Assembly (NCBI RefSeq): GCF_023169945.1
Contig: NZ_AP025591.1
Location: forward strand, 1,448,501-1,512,500
Length of the DNA stretch: 64,000 nt
Source of the DNA: Anaeromyxobacter oryzae
Lineage (GTDB): Bacteria > Myxococcota > Myxococcia > Myxococcales > Anaeromyxobacteraceae
Direction of reading: 5' to 3'
In this document: positions 1-7,266 of the stretch, piece by piece
Layout: each line of letters starts with the position of its first letter
Position numbering within the stretch: position 1 is the first letter of the stretch
Made by a program: the position numbers and the translations under genes
Notes under the pieces: generated by a model
Seen by the model: the letters and a program-made list of their open reading frames with translations, nothing else
Database searches by the model: none
What the model was told of the DNA's origin: nothing

Positions 1-27
1 GGCGAGCACCGCGGCGCGACGGGTCAT
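1..27 (-). CDS. N-terminal fragment of a protein running off the left edge
   Basis: Only nine codons are visible on the minus strand: M-T-R-R-A-A-V-L-A. An Arg pair followed by hydrophobic residues would fit the start of a signal peptide, but this is too short to identify. The preceding bases (GGGTTCCACC) give no strong ribosome binding site. It would be divergent from the LuxR-type gene to its right. Confidence 0.3.
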
Positions 28-151
28 GGTGGAACCCTGGAGCCCGACCGCGACGCGCGTGTCACCGCTCCGTGTCGGAATGTTACGGGCGCGCGCGGCC
101 GGGAACGCGCCAGGCGCTCGCGCCGTTCCACCCTTCAGCGGGCCGCGTCGC

Positions 152-161
152 GGAACGTTCC
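152..161. promoter_or_regulatory. 10-bp palindrome GGAACGTTCC
   Basis: A perfect 10-bp inverted repeat lies about 80 bp upstream of the LuxR-type start and inside the divergent intergenic stretch. It is of operator size, and no binding protein can be assigned. Chance occurrence cannot be excluded. Confidence 0.25.
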
Positions 162-241
162 GTCACGCGGCCGTCACCGGTGAGCCACCGCCTGGCCGTA
201 CGGTCGGCCGCGTGGTCCCCCCCGTCCCTCGAGGTGTGTCC

Positions 242-1357
242 ATGGCCGTCATCGCACCGCTCCCGCTCCAGCCCTCCCCGTCCCGCGCCGTCCCCTTCGA
301 GGCGCCGGCGGGGCTGCGCGCCGGTTCGGTCCGGCTCGGGACGGACGAGCTCCTCGTCCTCGACCGGCCGGCGCCGCCGGGCGGGGCTCCCGCCGTGACC
401 CGCGCGTGCGGTGACCGCCTCGACGCGCTCCGCGCCATCCACGCGTGCTACGCGCCGGAGCCGACGGACGCGGCGTGGCTCGCGGGGGTCGTCCGCGCGC
501 TCGAGCCGCTCGCGCCGAGCGCGCGGTGGTTCGCGCGGCTCGATCGCCTCGACGGCGGCGACGACGAGGCCGGGTCGCCGGGCGCCGCGGCCGCCCGGGA
601 CGACGCCGCCGCGGCCATCCTCGAGGCGGTCGGCCGCGAGTGCTACCGCGATCTCGTCCGGCCGCACCCGCCGGTCCAGCTCCTCTCGCACCGGCTGCGG
701 TCGCTCCCGGCGGCGGTGGAGCGCCGCGTCGCGGGCATCCTGTCGGCGCGCGGCGTGCCCGACGCCCTGCTCCTCTTCGGGGGCGAGCTCGACGGCTGCG
801 CGATCGCGCTCGGGATGGTCGTCGCGCCCGGGATCCGGGCCCCGTCGCGGACCGTGGGCGTGCTCCGGCACGTGGCCGCGCACCTCAACACGGCGCGACG
901 GCTCCGGGAGCGCCTCGGGGCGGCCCGCGGCGGCCCGCCGGAGGACGGCCCGGGCGCGCGGAGCCTCGCGGAGGCCGCGGTCGCGCGGCTCGAGCGCGAC
1001 GGCGCGCTCGCCTGGTGTGACGCCGCTGCGGCGGCGCGGCGCTGGGCGGCGCTCGGCGACGGCGCTTACGCGCTCCTGGACCACTGGCGCACCGGTGGAC
1101 GGCTACGCCTCCTCGCGCGCCGGTGCGAGGACGCGGGCGATCCCGCCGCGCTGAGGCGGATGGAGCTGGAGGTCGTCGCGCAGGCGGTGCGCGGCGCGGC
1201 GAACGACGCCATCGGCGCCCGGCTCGACATCGCCGAGGCCACGGTCGTGCTCCACCTCGCGAGCGCGCGGGCGCGGCTCCGGTGCGGGTCGCGCCGCGAG
1301 CTGGTGGCGCTGCTCGGAGCCGCGGCCGAGCCGGGCGCGCGGGCGACGGCGGCGTGA
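242..1357 (+). CDS. LuxR-family transcriptional regulator (C-terminal HTH)
   Basis: A 371-residue protein. The last ~55 residues (about 310-365) have the spacing of a LuxR/NarL helix-turn-helix: an aligned E-x-x-V-x-x-A-V-x-G segment, then N-x-x-I-G-x-x-L and T-V-x-x-H-L, ending R-x-x-L-V-A-L-L. This predicts DNA binding. The long N-terminal part is Ala/Arg/Asp-rich and matches no sensor domain I recognise; no phospho-acceptor REC motif is present. The frame stays open to position 26, but the ATG at 242 (MAVIAPL) is the first start followed by protein-like composition. It stands alone, with a gap before the convergent operon at 1388. Its target is unknown. Confidence 0.7.
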   Translation: MAVIAPLPLQPSPSRAVPFEAPAGLRAGSVRLGTDELLVLDRPAPPGGAPAVTRACGDRLDALRAIHACYAPEPTDAAWLAGVVRALEPLAPSARWFARLDRLDGGDDEAGSPGAAAARDDAAAAILEAVGRECYRDLVRPHPPVQLLSHRLRSLPAAVERRVAGILSARGVPDALLLFGGELDGCAIALGMVVAPGIRAPSRTVGVLRHVAAHLNTARRLRERLGAARGGPPEDGPGARSLAEAAVARLERDGALAWCDAAAAARRWAALGDGAYALLDHWRTGGRLRLLARRCEDAGDPAALRRMELEVVAQAVRGAANDAIGARLDIAEATVVLHLASARARLRCGSRRELVALLGAAAEPGARATAA

Positions 1358-1387
1358 CGGCGGCGTGACGGCGCGGTGGGTGCGGCG

Positions 1388-3037
1388 TCACCACGCGAGC
1401 GAGGTGCCGATGGTGAACACGTTCTTGTCGTAGCTTCGGCCGTCCGGGGCGAACGTGGCCGGATCCGGGACGCCACTGCCGCTTCCCATCATCATCCGCT
1501 GCGGTCCCGCGCCGGCGGCGAGCTCCGGCCGGCTCAGGACAACGTCGTCGCGGACGAGCACCGAGAGGCGCGGCGCGAGCCGGATCGTCGCCAGCGCGCC
1601 CCCGAGGAACCGGCGCATGGTCCGAGGATCCCCGTAGACCACGGAGCCAATCCCGTCCGCCTGCGTCAGGTCGAGTCGATCCGCCTCGAGGTACCTGCGC
1701 CACTCGACGCCTCCCGACAGCTCGAGGGCGAACCACCTCACCGGGACGACGCGGGCCGAGAGCCACGCCGTCGCCGAGTCGTGGCCGAAGGCGACGAGGG
1801 GCTCGGCCGTGCAGCCCATCGGGCAGGTCGGGCTCGGCGGGAGCGGCTGCGCGCCGAGCCGGGCGTCGCCGAGCCCGTCGCGGAGCACGCGGACGCCGGC
1901 GCCGAGCGCGACGGCGTGCAAGCGAAGCTCCTGCGAGAGCGTCGCCTCGAGCCGCTCGCCGCCGAGGTAGGCGAACTCGCTCGCGAGCCCCGTCTGGTGG
2001 GCGAAGCCGAGCTCGAGGCGAGTCGTCGCGGCGTGGCTCTCGGCGAGCGCAGACCAGAACCGCACGCCGACGGCCGACTGCATGCCACGGAACGCCGACA
2101 GTCCCGTGAACGCGAGCAGGCCCTCCACGGACGCGCCGAGCCGCCACCGCTCGCCGAGGTCGAGCTCGAGCCGGGCCGCGAGGCCGTGCTGCTGCACGCT
2201 CCGATCCGCCGCGAGCGGCGCGGCGTAGGCGAGCTGCAGCAGCCCGTACCCGAGCTCGCCACGGAGATCGTCGCGGAGGCGACGCCGCGCGGACAGCCCG
2301 ATCTCGCTCGTCGCGAGCGCGCTCCCGGTGGGGCTCGCGGTCGTGCCGGCGCGCTCCCCCATGCCGGAGGCGCCGCTCTGGAGCGCGTTGCTGTCCCAGC
2401 CGGTCTCGAGACGCACGTGCCCGCCAAAGGCGTCGTCCGGCGCGCGCGGCGCGGCCGCGATCGCGGCGCCGGGCGCGGGGGTCGCGCCCGCGCCGGAGGG
2501 GATCGCGTCCCCGGCGACGGGCGCCGTGCTCGCGCCGCCGGCGGCAGGGAGCTGCCTCTCCAGGTCCGCGACGAGGTCGAGGGCGGCTCCCGTCGCGACC
2601 GCGCGCGCCCGGGCCGCGTCGCCGCGCGCGCGGTCGACCGCCCCCGCCTCGAGCGCCGCGAATCCCGCGTTCACGAGCGCGACGGAGGCGAGGGCCGGGT
2701 CGAGGTCCGCGGCGCGCAGGTACTCCGACTCGGCCTCCGCGTAGCGCGCGAGCTCGTAGAGGCAGGCCGCGCGGTTGTGGTGGAACGCGGCGGGCGCGTC
2801 CGCGCCGCTCCCCGCGCGGTCGATGGCGTCGAGCGCCTCCGCGGGGCGGCCCTCGCGGAAGCGCGCCAGGCCAGCGAGGTAGAGGGCTGCGGTGTCGTCG
2901 GGCGGCTCCGCCGCGGCCTCGAGCGCGAGCTGCTCCGCGCGGACGTAGTCCGCCTGCGCGAACGCGGTTCGCGCCTGATCCAGCAGGTCCGGCGGAGCCG
3001 CCGCCGCCACCGCCACGAGCACCAGCGCTGCGATCAT
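1388..3037 (-). CDS. Secreted TPR protein with C-terminal outer-membrane beta-barrel
   Basis: A 549-residue protein. Residues 1-14 are a short hydrophobic signal peptide (MIAALVLVAVAAAA). Residues ~18-175 hold TPR units (A-x-Y-x-x-A-E and A-L-Y-L-A-G-L-A spacing). A Pro/Ala/Gly linker spans ~185-225. The rest alternates polar and hydrophobic residues as in an outer-membrane beta-barrel and ends in Trp (GTSLAW), the terminal aromatic typical of barrels inserted by the BAM complex. It is the last gene of the sigma-factor operon; its ATG overlaps the TGA of the small upstream gene (ATGA, 3034-3037). The TPR part probably sits in the periplasm and the barrel in the outer membrane. Substrate or partner is unknown; an export or envelope-stress role is a guess. 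Confidence 0.75.
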   Translation of the reverse strand: MIAALVLVAVAAAAPPDLLDQARTAFAQADYVRAEQLALEAAAEPPDDTAALYLAGLARFREGRPAEALDAIDRAGSGADAPAAFHHNRAACLYELARYAEAESEYLRAADLDPALASVALVNAGFAALEAGAVDRARGDAARARAVATGAALDLVADLERQLPAAGGASTAPVAGDAIPSGAGATPAPGAAIAAAPRAPDDAFGGHVRLETGWDSNALQSGASGMGERAGTTASPTGSALATSEIGLSARRRLRDDLRGELGYGLLQLAYAAPLAADRSVQQHGLAARLELDLGERWRLGASVEGLLAFTGLSAFRGMQSAVGVRFWSALAESHAATTRLELGFAHQTGLASEFAYLGGERLEATLSQELRLHAVALGAGVRVLRDGLGDARLGAQPLPPSPTCPMGCTAEPLVAFGHDSATAWLSARVVPVRWFALELSGGVEWRRYLEADRLDLTQADGIGSVVYGDPRTMRRFLGGALATIRLAPRLSVLVRDDVVLSRPELAAGAGPQRMMMGSGSGVPDPATFAPDGRSYDKNVFTIGTSLAW

Positions 3038-3498
3038 CGATGCATTCGATCGGGGCCGGGGCCGGGGCCTGGGCCTGGACCGAACCCGCCCGCCGGTGCC
3101 ATGCCGGGTGGTCCCCGCGCTCCGTCCATCGGCGGTCGCGCGCCGTCCGGCGGCGACCTGGCCTCGACCCCGGCGCCCTTCGCGTCGTCGCGGCGGCCGT
3201 CCGGCGCCCGTGCCGGAGGACGCCCGCCGCCGGGCGCCACGCCGGCGGGCGGCGGTCGGGACGCGCGCAGCCGGTCGATCACCGTGTCGATCTTCTCTCC
3301 GGGCGCGATCACGTCCACGCGGTGCGTGGCCCGGACGCGGGCGGCCTCGGGCGCCTTCGCCGGCGGGGCGTCGCGAGGGGCGTCGGGCTTCGGCGCCGCC
3401 GCGGCGGCGCTCGCACCGGCGGCCTCCTCGTCGGCGCGCGCCGGAGCGGCGAGCGTGAGCGCCAGCACCGCGACCGCGGTCGTTCTACGCAAGATCAT
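3034..3498 (-). CDS. Small secreted Pro/Gly-rich hypothetical protein
   Basis: A 154-residue protein. It begins with a clear signal peptide (MILRRTTAVAVLALTLAAPARA, cleavage after ARA, about residue 22). The mature part has a ~35-residue folded-looking centre (T-H-R-V-D-V-I-A-P-G-E-K-I-D-T-V-I-D-R-L) between Ala/Pro-rich and Gly/Pro-rich stretches, and the tail is a GPGPGPGP repeat. The start at 3498 is chosen because it overlaps the stop of the preceding gene as ATGA and starts exactly at the signal peptide. I do not recognise the family. Position between an anti-sigma-like protein and an outer-membrane barrel suggests a periplasmic partner of one of them. Confidence 0.65.
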   Translation of the reverse strand: MILRRTTAVAVLALTLAAPARADEEAAGASAAAAAPKPDAPRDAPPAKAPEAARVRATHRVDVIAPGEKIDTVIDRLRASRPPPAGVAPGGGRPPARAPDGRRDDAKGAGVEARSPPDGARPPMDGARGPPGMAPAGGFGPGPGPGPGPDRMHR

Positions 3499-4073
3499 CC
3501 GTCCACCACCTCGAGGACCACCTCGTCCTCGACTCGCTCGTCGCCGATCCGGGCGCTGACCGCGATGCGGTAGCGGCCCGGGCGCTGACCGCGCACGGCG
3601 ATCGGGATCTCGTTGTCTCCGGAGCGGAGCGGCTGGGTCCACTCGAAGGTGCGCTCCGGCAGCTCCTCGCCGTCCGCCCAGAACGCGAGCTCCGGCGGGA
3701 GCCGCACGCGGATGTGCGCGCTCTCGACTGCGGCCTCGGCGCTGAGGTTCAGGCGGACGACGGCGATCTTCGTGGCCGGCAGCCGCGTCGCGGCGACCGC
3801 GCGATCGGGGCCGGGACCGGCGCGGCCTCGCACGAGCGACAGCGCCAGGAAGACCGCGAGACCCGCCGCGACGCCGGCGGCGGGCCAGAGGAGGCGTCCC
3901 CGCGGCTCGAGCGCGAGCCTGACGCGGCCCCAGATCGAGGCCGGCGGCGGCGGGCCCTCGACCAGCAGGCGCCGGCGCAGCATCGCGTCGAACCCGCCGT
4001 CCGGCGGATCGACGCGGAGCCGGCGCAGCCGCTCACGAAGCTCGCGATCTTCGGTCTCCATCCCGCGGCTCAT
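3495..4073 (-). CDS. Membrane anti-sigma-like protein with periplasmic Ig-like domain
   Basis: A 192-residue protein. Residues 1-55 are charged and cytoplasmic (R-E-L-R-E-R-L-R-R-L-R), followed by one membrane segment at about 65-85 (LLWPAAGVAAGLAVFLALSL). A C-terminal region ~95-190 has alternating beta-strand composition ending E-D-E-V-V-L-E-V-V-D-G, like an Ig/CARDB-type fold. It directly follows the ECF sigma gene with an ATGA overlap (4070-4073), the usual place for the cognate anti-sigma factor. It lacks the H-x3-C-x2-C zinc motif of ZAS anti-sigma factors, so the anti-sigma role rests on context and topology. METED at 4061 is an alternative start; the overlap favours 4073. Confidence 0.65.
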   Translation of the reverse strand: MSRGMETEDRELRERLRRLRVDPPDGGFDAMLRRRLLVEGPPPPASIWGRVRLALEPRGRLLWPAAGVAAGLAVFLALSLVRGRAGPGPDRAVAATRLPATKIAVVRLNLSAEAAVESAHIRVRLPPELAFWADGEELPERTFEWTQPLRSGDNEIPIAVRGQRPGRYRIAVSARIGDERVEDEVVLEVVDG

Positions 4074-4729
4074 CTTCCCCTCGCCAGGTGTGACGACGTG
4101 GGCTCCTCCGGTGTTCCCGCCGGAGCGTCCGCCCCGCCCGCTGCCCCCGTCGACGCCTCCTGCGCGTCCAGCAGCCGGCGCAGGTGCGTGCGGCCGCGGT
4201 GGAGCCTCGACTTCACGGTCCCGACCGCGACGCCCTCGATGACGGCGACCTCGTCGTACGTGTTGCCCTCGATGTCGAACAGCACCAGCGCGGTGCGGAA
4301 CTCGGCCGGGACCTGCCGCAGCGCCGCCCAGAGCCGCCGCCGCTCCTGCTCGCCCTCCACCGCCTCGTCCGGCCTCGCCCCGCCGTCGCGGTCGAGGTCG
4401 TCCGCCCGGAGCGGCTCCTCGAGACGGCGCATCCTGCCGGCACGCCCCTTCGCAGAGTCGAGGAAGACGTTGCGCACCAGGGCGTACAGCCAGGTCGAGA
4501 AGGCGGACTGGTACCGGTAGAGCCGGAGGTTCCGGTACACGCGCAGCAGCGCCTCCTGGGCGAGATCGTCCGCGTCGGGCTCCGACGCCGCGAACGCGCG
4601 CGCGAACCGTCGCACCTTCGGGAGGTGCTGCGCGAGGAGCGCCTCGAACGCCCGGAGGTCGCCGTCCTGGGCCCTGGCGATCAGGGCATCGAGCTCCTCG
4701 CGATCCACGCGCGTGGGAGAATAGCGCAT
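4070..4729 (-). CDS. ECF-type RNA polymerase sigma factor (sigma-70 family, RpoE-like)
   Basis: A 219-residue protein of the usual ECF size plus a short tail. Region 2 lies at about 25-95, with the core-binding D-A-D-D-L-A-Q-E-A-L-L-R-V-Y segment and the Y-Q-S-A-F-S-T-W-L-Y promoter-melting stretch. Region 4 lies at about 135-190 with the helix-turn-helix N-T-Y-D-E-V-A-V-I-E-G and G-T-V-K-S-R-L-H-R-G-R. It heads a four-gene leftward operon in which every junction is a 4-base overlap. It is divergent from the Cys-rich lipoprotein gene at 4827, a plausible target. ATG 4729 has no clear ribosome binding site at normal distance, so the start is not secure. Confidence 0.9.
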   Translation of the reverse strand: MRYSPTRVDREELDALIARAQDGDLRAFEALLAQHLPKVRRFARAFAASEPDADDLAQEALLRVYRNLRLYRYQSAFSTWLYALVRNVFLDSAKGRAGRMRRLEEPLRADDLDRDGGARPDEAVEGEQERRRLWAALRQVPAEFRTALVLFDIEGNTYDEVAVIEGVAVGTVKSRLHRGRTHLRRLLDAQEASTGAAGGADAPAGTPEEPTSSHLARGR

Positions 4730-4826
4730 GGAACGGGAACACGAGACGGCCTCCCTTCTTCCCACCGGGTGAGCGCCGGCAGAGCCGGCCCGGATGCGGC
4801 CTCGGAGCGCCGCGCGGAGCATCGAG

Positions 4827-5681
4827 ATGAAAGAGCACCACGACCTGAAGCGAACCGGAGTCCCCGTCGCGGCGCTGTCGGCCGCGCTCCTGCTCGGGCT
4901 CGCGACCGCCTGCAGCGGCGGCGCGTCGTCCACCCAGTCCACCTCGGCCGCCGCCACCATCGCGTCCGCGACCTCCTCGACCGGCACGCTGCTCTGCGCC
5001 CCGGCGCAGGCGCAGGTCGACGCGTGCAGCGGCCTCGCCGCGGGCGCCGCGTGCACCCTCACGGCGCCGGACGGCGTGACCACCCGGGCCGGCACCTGCC
5101 GGACGACCGTCGATGGCGCCACCACGGCCTGCGCGCCGAACCCGCCCGGGCCGCCGCAGGAGCTGATCGACGCGTGCAGCGGGAGCGCGGTCGGCGCGTC
5201 GTGCCAGGTCTCCGCGCCCGACGGCGAGACCCGCACCGGCGTCTGCATGACGGCCCGGGACGGCACCACGGTCGTCTGCGGGCGCGCCATGGTGCCCCCG
5301 CAGCCGGCGATCGACGCCTGCGCGACGCTCGCCGTGGGCGACGCCTGCACGTTCACCTCGCTCGACGGCGCCCGCACCGTCGCGGGCGTCTGCAGCCTCG
5401 GCCCCGCCAGCACCGGCCCGCTCGCCTGCGCTCCGGCGCAGGAGCTCCGGCCCGGCGCGACGGCCGCCTGCGCCGGCCTCGCCGCCGGCGCTGCGTGCAC
5501 CATGGGGATGCGCGGGATGATGTCCGGGACCTGCGTCGTGCCGGCCGCGGGCGGTGATGCGCTCTGCGTCCCCGCGTGCGCGGGCCTCGGCGGCGGCTTC
5601 GCCTGCGGCCCGGGCGGCGGCGGGCCCGGCCCGGGCGGCATGATGGACGGCGGGGGCATGGGCGGCATGGGCCCCCGGTAG
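4827..5681 (+). CDS. Lipoprotein with four Cys-rich repeats and a Met/Gly-rich tail
   Basis: A 284-residue protein. A lipoprotein signal peptide ends in the lipobox L-A-T-A-C, so Cys ~29 should be acylated and the protein anchored in the envelope. The body has four units of about 48 residues, each containing D-A-C-x-x-L/S-A-x-G-A/D-x-C, then G-x-C, then a final C (four Cys per unit). The tail is rich in Gly, Met and Pro (GMMDGGGMGGMGPR). Paired Cys suggest two disulfides or a metal site per unit, and the Met-rich tail would also suit soft-metal binding; both are inference. It is divergent from the sigma-factor operon with a 97-bp shared upstream region. I know no named family with this repeat. 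Confidence 0.75.
   Translation: MKEHHDLKRTGVPVAALSAALLLGLATACSGGASSTQSTSAAATIASATSSTGTLLCAPAQAQVDACSGLAAGAACTLTAPDGVTTRAGTCRTTVDGATTACAPNPPGPPQELIDACSGSAVGASCQVSAPDGETRTGVCMTARDGTTVVCGRAMVPPQPAIDACATLAVGDACTFTSLDGARTVAGVCSLGPASTGPLACAPAQELRPGATAACAGLAAGAACTMGMRGMMSGTCVVPAAGGDALCVPACAGLGGGFACGPGGGGPGPGGMMDGGGMGGMGPR
5012..5580 (+). repeat. Four ~145-bp coding repeats (Cys-rich units)
   Basis: Units begin near 5018 (DACSGLAAGAAC), 5166 (DACSGSAVGASC), 5311 (DACATLAVGDAC) and 5463 (AACAGLAAGAAC). The period is about 145-150 bp at roughly constant spacing, so they look like diverged internal duplications. The fourth unit is degenerate, with a Met-rich insertion (MGMRGMM). Confidence 0.7.
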
Positions 5682-5685
5682 CGAC

Positions 5686-5707
5686 GGCTCCGCGCCGGCG
5701 CGGAGCC
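5686..5707. terminator. Perfect 22-bp palindrome between convergent genes
   Basis: GGCTCCGCGC/CGGCGCGGAGCC reads the same on both strands and starts four bases after the lipoprotein stop codon. It can form a strong GC hairpin and sits between two converging genes (stops at 5681 and 5734), fitting a bidirectional terminator. There is no T-run on either side, so it is not a textbook intrinsic terminator. An overlapping alternative stem (GGAGCCC/GGGCTCC) follows. Confidence 0.5.
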
Positions 5708-5733
5708 CTCGGGCTCCCGCCGGCGCAGCGCGG

Positions 5734-6501
5734 TCACGGCTCGCGGCGCCGCAGCAGGCTCACGAAGAAGAACGCCGCCGCGACCGTGATGATGACCGGC
5801 CCGGTCGGGCGATGGAGGCGAGCGGCGAGGGCGTCGCCGAGGACGGTCGACGCCACGGCGAGCCCCACCGCGATCCCGAGCATCTCCGGGAGCCGCCGCG
5901 CGAGGTACTTCGCGGTCGCCGCGGGGATGATGATGAGGGAACCCATGAGCAGCACGCCGAGGTACCGCAGCCCGAGCCCCACGGTGAGCGCGAACGCGAG
6001 CAGGTAGAGGAGGTCGAGGCGCGCCACGTCGATCCCCGCCGTCCGGGCCATGTCCGCGGAGACGAGCGCGAGCACGAGGCGGTGCCTTTGCAGGACGACG
6101 AACGCGATCACCGCGGCCGCGCCCAGGAGCCCCAGGGCCACCTCCCAGCCGCCGAGCTGCCCGGGCGAGCCGAGCAGGGCGTCGATGAGCTCCTCGCCCG
6201 ACGCGAGCAGCGCGCCCAGTGCGAGCGCCGTCGAGAACACCACGCCGATCACCGTCTCGGTCGACATCCGCGTCTTGTGCTCGAGCCCCCAGACGAGCAG
6301 CGTCCCGAGGAACAGCATGGCGACGCCGCCCAGCACGGGGTGGACGTGGAACGCGATGGCGACGCCGATGCCGGGGAGCGCCACGTGCGAGATCGCGTCC
6401 GAGGCGAGCGTCATCCGGCGCATGACCGCGAAGCAGCCGACGAGGCCGGCGGCCGCGGCCATGCTCACGGAGAGCGCGACGGCCTCGGGGCTAGCGGTCA
6501 T
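5734..6501 (-). CDS. ABC transporter permease, ZnuB/MntB metal family
   Basis: A 255-residue polytopic inner-membrane protein with about eight hydrophobic segments. It has the family-typical R-R-M-T-L-A-S-D-A-I-S-H-V-A-L-P-G-I-G segment after the first helices and L-M-G-S-L-I-I-I-P-A-A-T-A in the second half, as in zinc/manganese/iron permeases. The start lies inside the end of the ATPase gene (11-base overlap), so the two are co-translated. No periplasmic metal-binding lipoprotein (ZnuA/MntA) or Fur-type regulator is nearby, so the metal cannot be assigned. The binding protein must be encoded elsewhere. Confidence 0.88.
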   Translation of the reverse strand: MTASPEAVALSVSMAAAAGLVGCFAVMRRMTLASDAISHVALPGIGVAIAFHVHPVLGGVAMLFLGTLLVWGLEHKTRMSTETVIGVVFSTALALGALLASGEELIDALLGSPGQLGGWEVALGLLGAAAVIAFVVLQRHRLVLALVSADMARTAGIDVARLDLLYLLAFALTVGLGLRYLGVLLMGSLIIIPAATAKYLARRLPEMLGIAVGLAVASTVLGDALAARLHRPTGPVIITVAAAFFFVSLLRRREP

Positions 6502-7255
6502 GGAGGTGGAACTTCACCGGGGTCCCGTACATCTCGGCGATGGTCTCGGGCGTCAGCACCTCCTTCGGCGAGCCGAAGCAGGGACGGCCACGGCCCAGGC
6601 AGAGCACCTCGGTCGCGTACCGGTACACGAGGCTGAGCTCGTGCGAGACGAGGATGAGCGTGAGCCGCTCCCGCGCCTGGACGCGGTGGATCGTCTCGTA
6701 CAGCTGCTCCTGGCCGGGCTCGTCGACCCCGGCGGTCGGCTCGTCGAAGAGCAGGACCGTCGGCCGGCCGACGAGCGCGAACGCGAGGAGCAGCCGCTGG
6801 AACTGGCCGCCGGAGAGGACGCCGATCGGCTTGCGCGCGACGTCCGCGGCCAGCTCGACGAGCTCGCGCGCCCGCGTGACGTCCTGCGCCGGCGCCCGCG
6901 CCACCGCCGCCTTCGCCCGCAGGAAGTCCTCCCCGGTGATCGGCAGGTCGCGCTCGATGTCGAGCTTCTGCGGGACGTAGCCGGTCCGGGTCCCCGGCGC
7001 CCAGCGGATGGTGCCGCGGTGGGGGACCGCGCCGATGAGCGCGCGCAGGAGCACCGTCTTCCCGGAGCCGTTCGGCCCGATGATCGCGAGCGTGGTCCCC
7101 TCGGCAACGGCGAACCCGACGTCCCGGAGGACCTCGGTCCTCCCGAAGCTCACGCCGACGTGCGCGACCTCGACGACGGTGCCCACCTCACGAGGGTACG
7201 GCGCCGCGGCGATGCGCCACAACGGCGCAGACGGGCCCGCGCCCGCCGGCCGCAT
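6491..7255 (-). CDS. ABC transporter ATP-binding protein, ZnuC/MntA metal family
   Basis: A 254-residue ATPase that powers the adjacent permease. Walker A is G-P-N-G-S-G-K-T, the Q-loop follows G-Y-V-P-Q-K, the signature is L-S-G-G-Q-F-Q-R, Walker B is V-L-L-F-D-E-P-T-A-G-V-D, and the switch His is in L-V-S-H-E-L. I chose ATG 7255, 11 bases after the PRPP synthetase stop, with AGGG just upstream. A GTG at 7186 (VGTVVEVAHVG) would remove 23 poorly conserved residues and is a real alternative. The tight spacing puts it in one transcript with the PRPP synthetase gene, an unusual pairing. Confidence 0.88.
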   Translation of the reverse strand: MRPAGAGPSAPLWRIAAAPYPREVGTVVEVAHVGVSFGRTEVLRDVGFAVAEGTTLAIIGPNGSGKTVLLRALIGAVPHRGTIRWAPGTRTGYVPQKLDIERDLPITGEDFLRAKAAVARAPAQDVTRARELVELAADVARKPIGVLSGGQFQRLLLAFALVGRPTVLLFDEPTAGVDEPGQEQLYETIHRVQARERLTLILVSHELSLVYRYATEVLCLGRGRPCFGSPKEVLTPETIAEMYGTPVKFHLHDR

Positions 7256-7266
7256 CGGCGCGAGCC

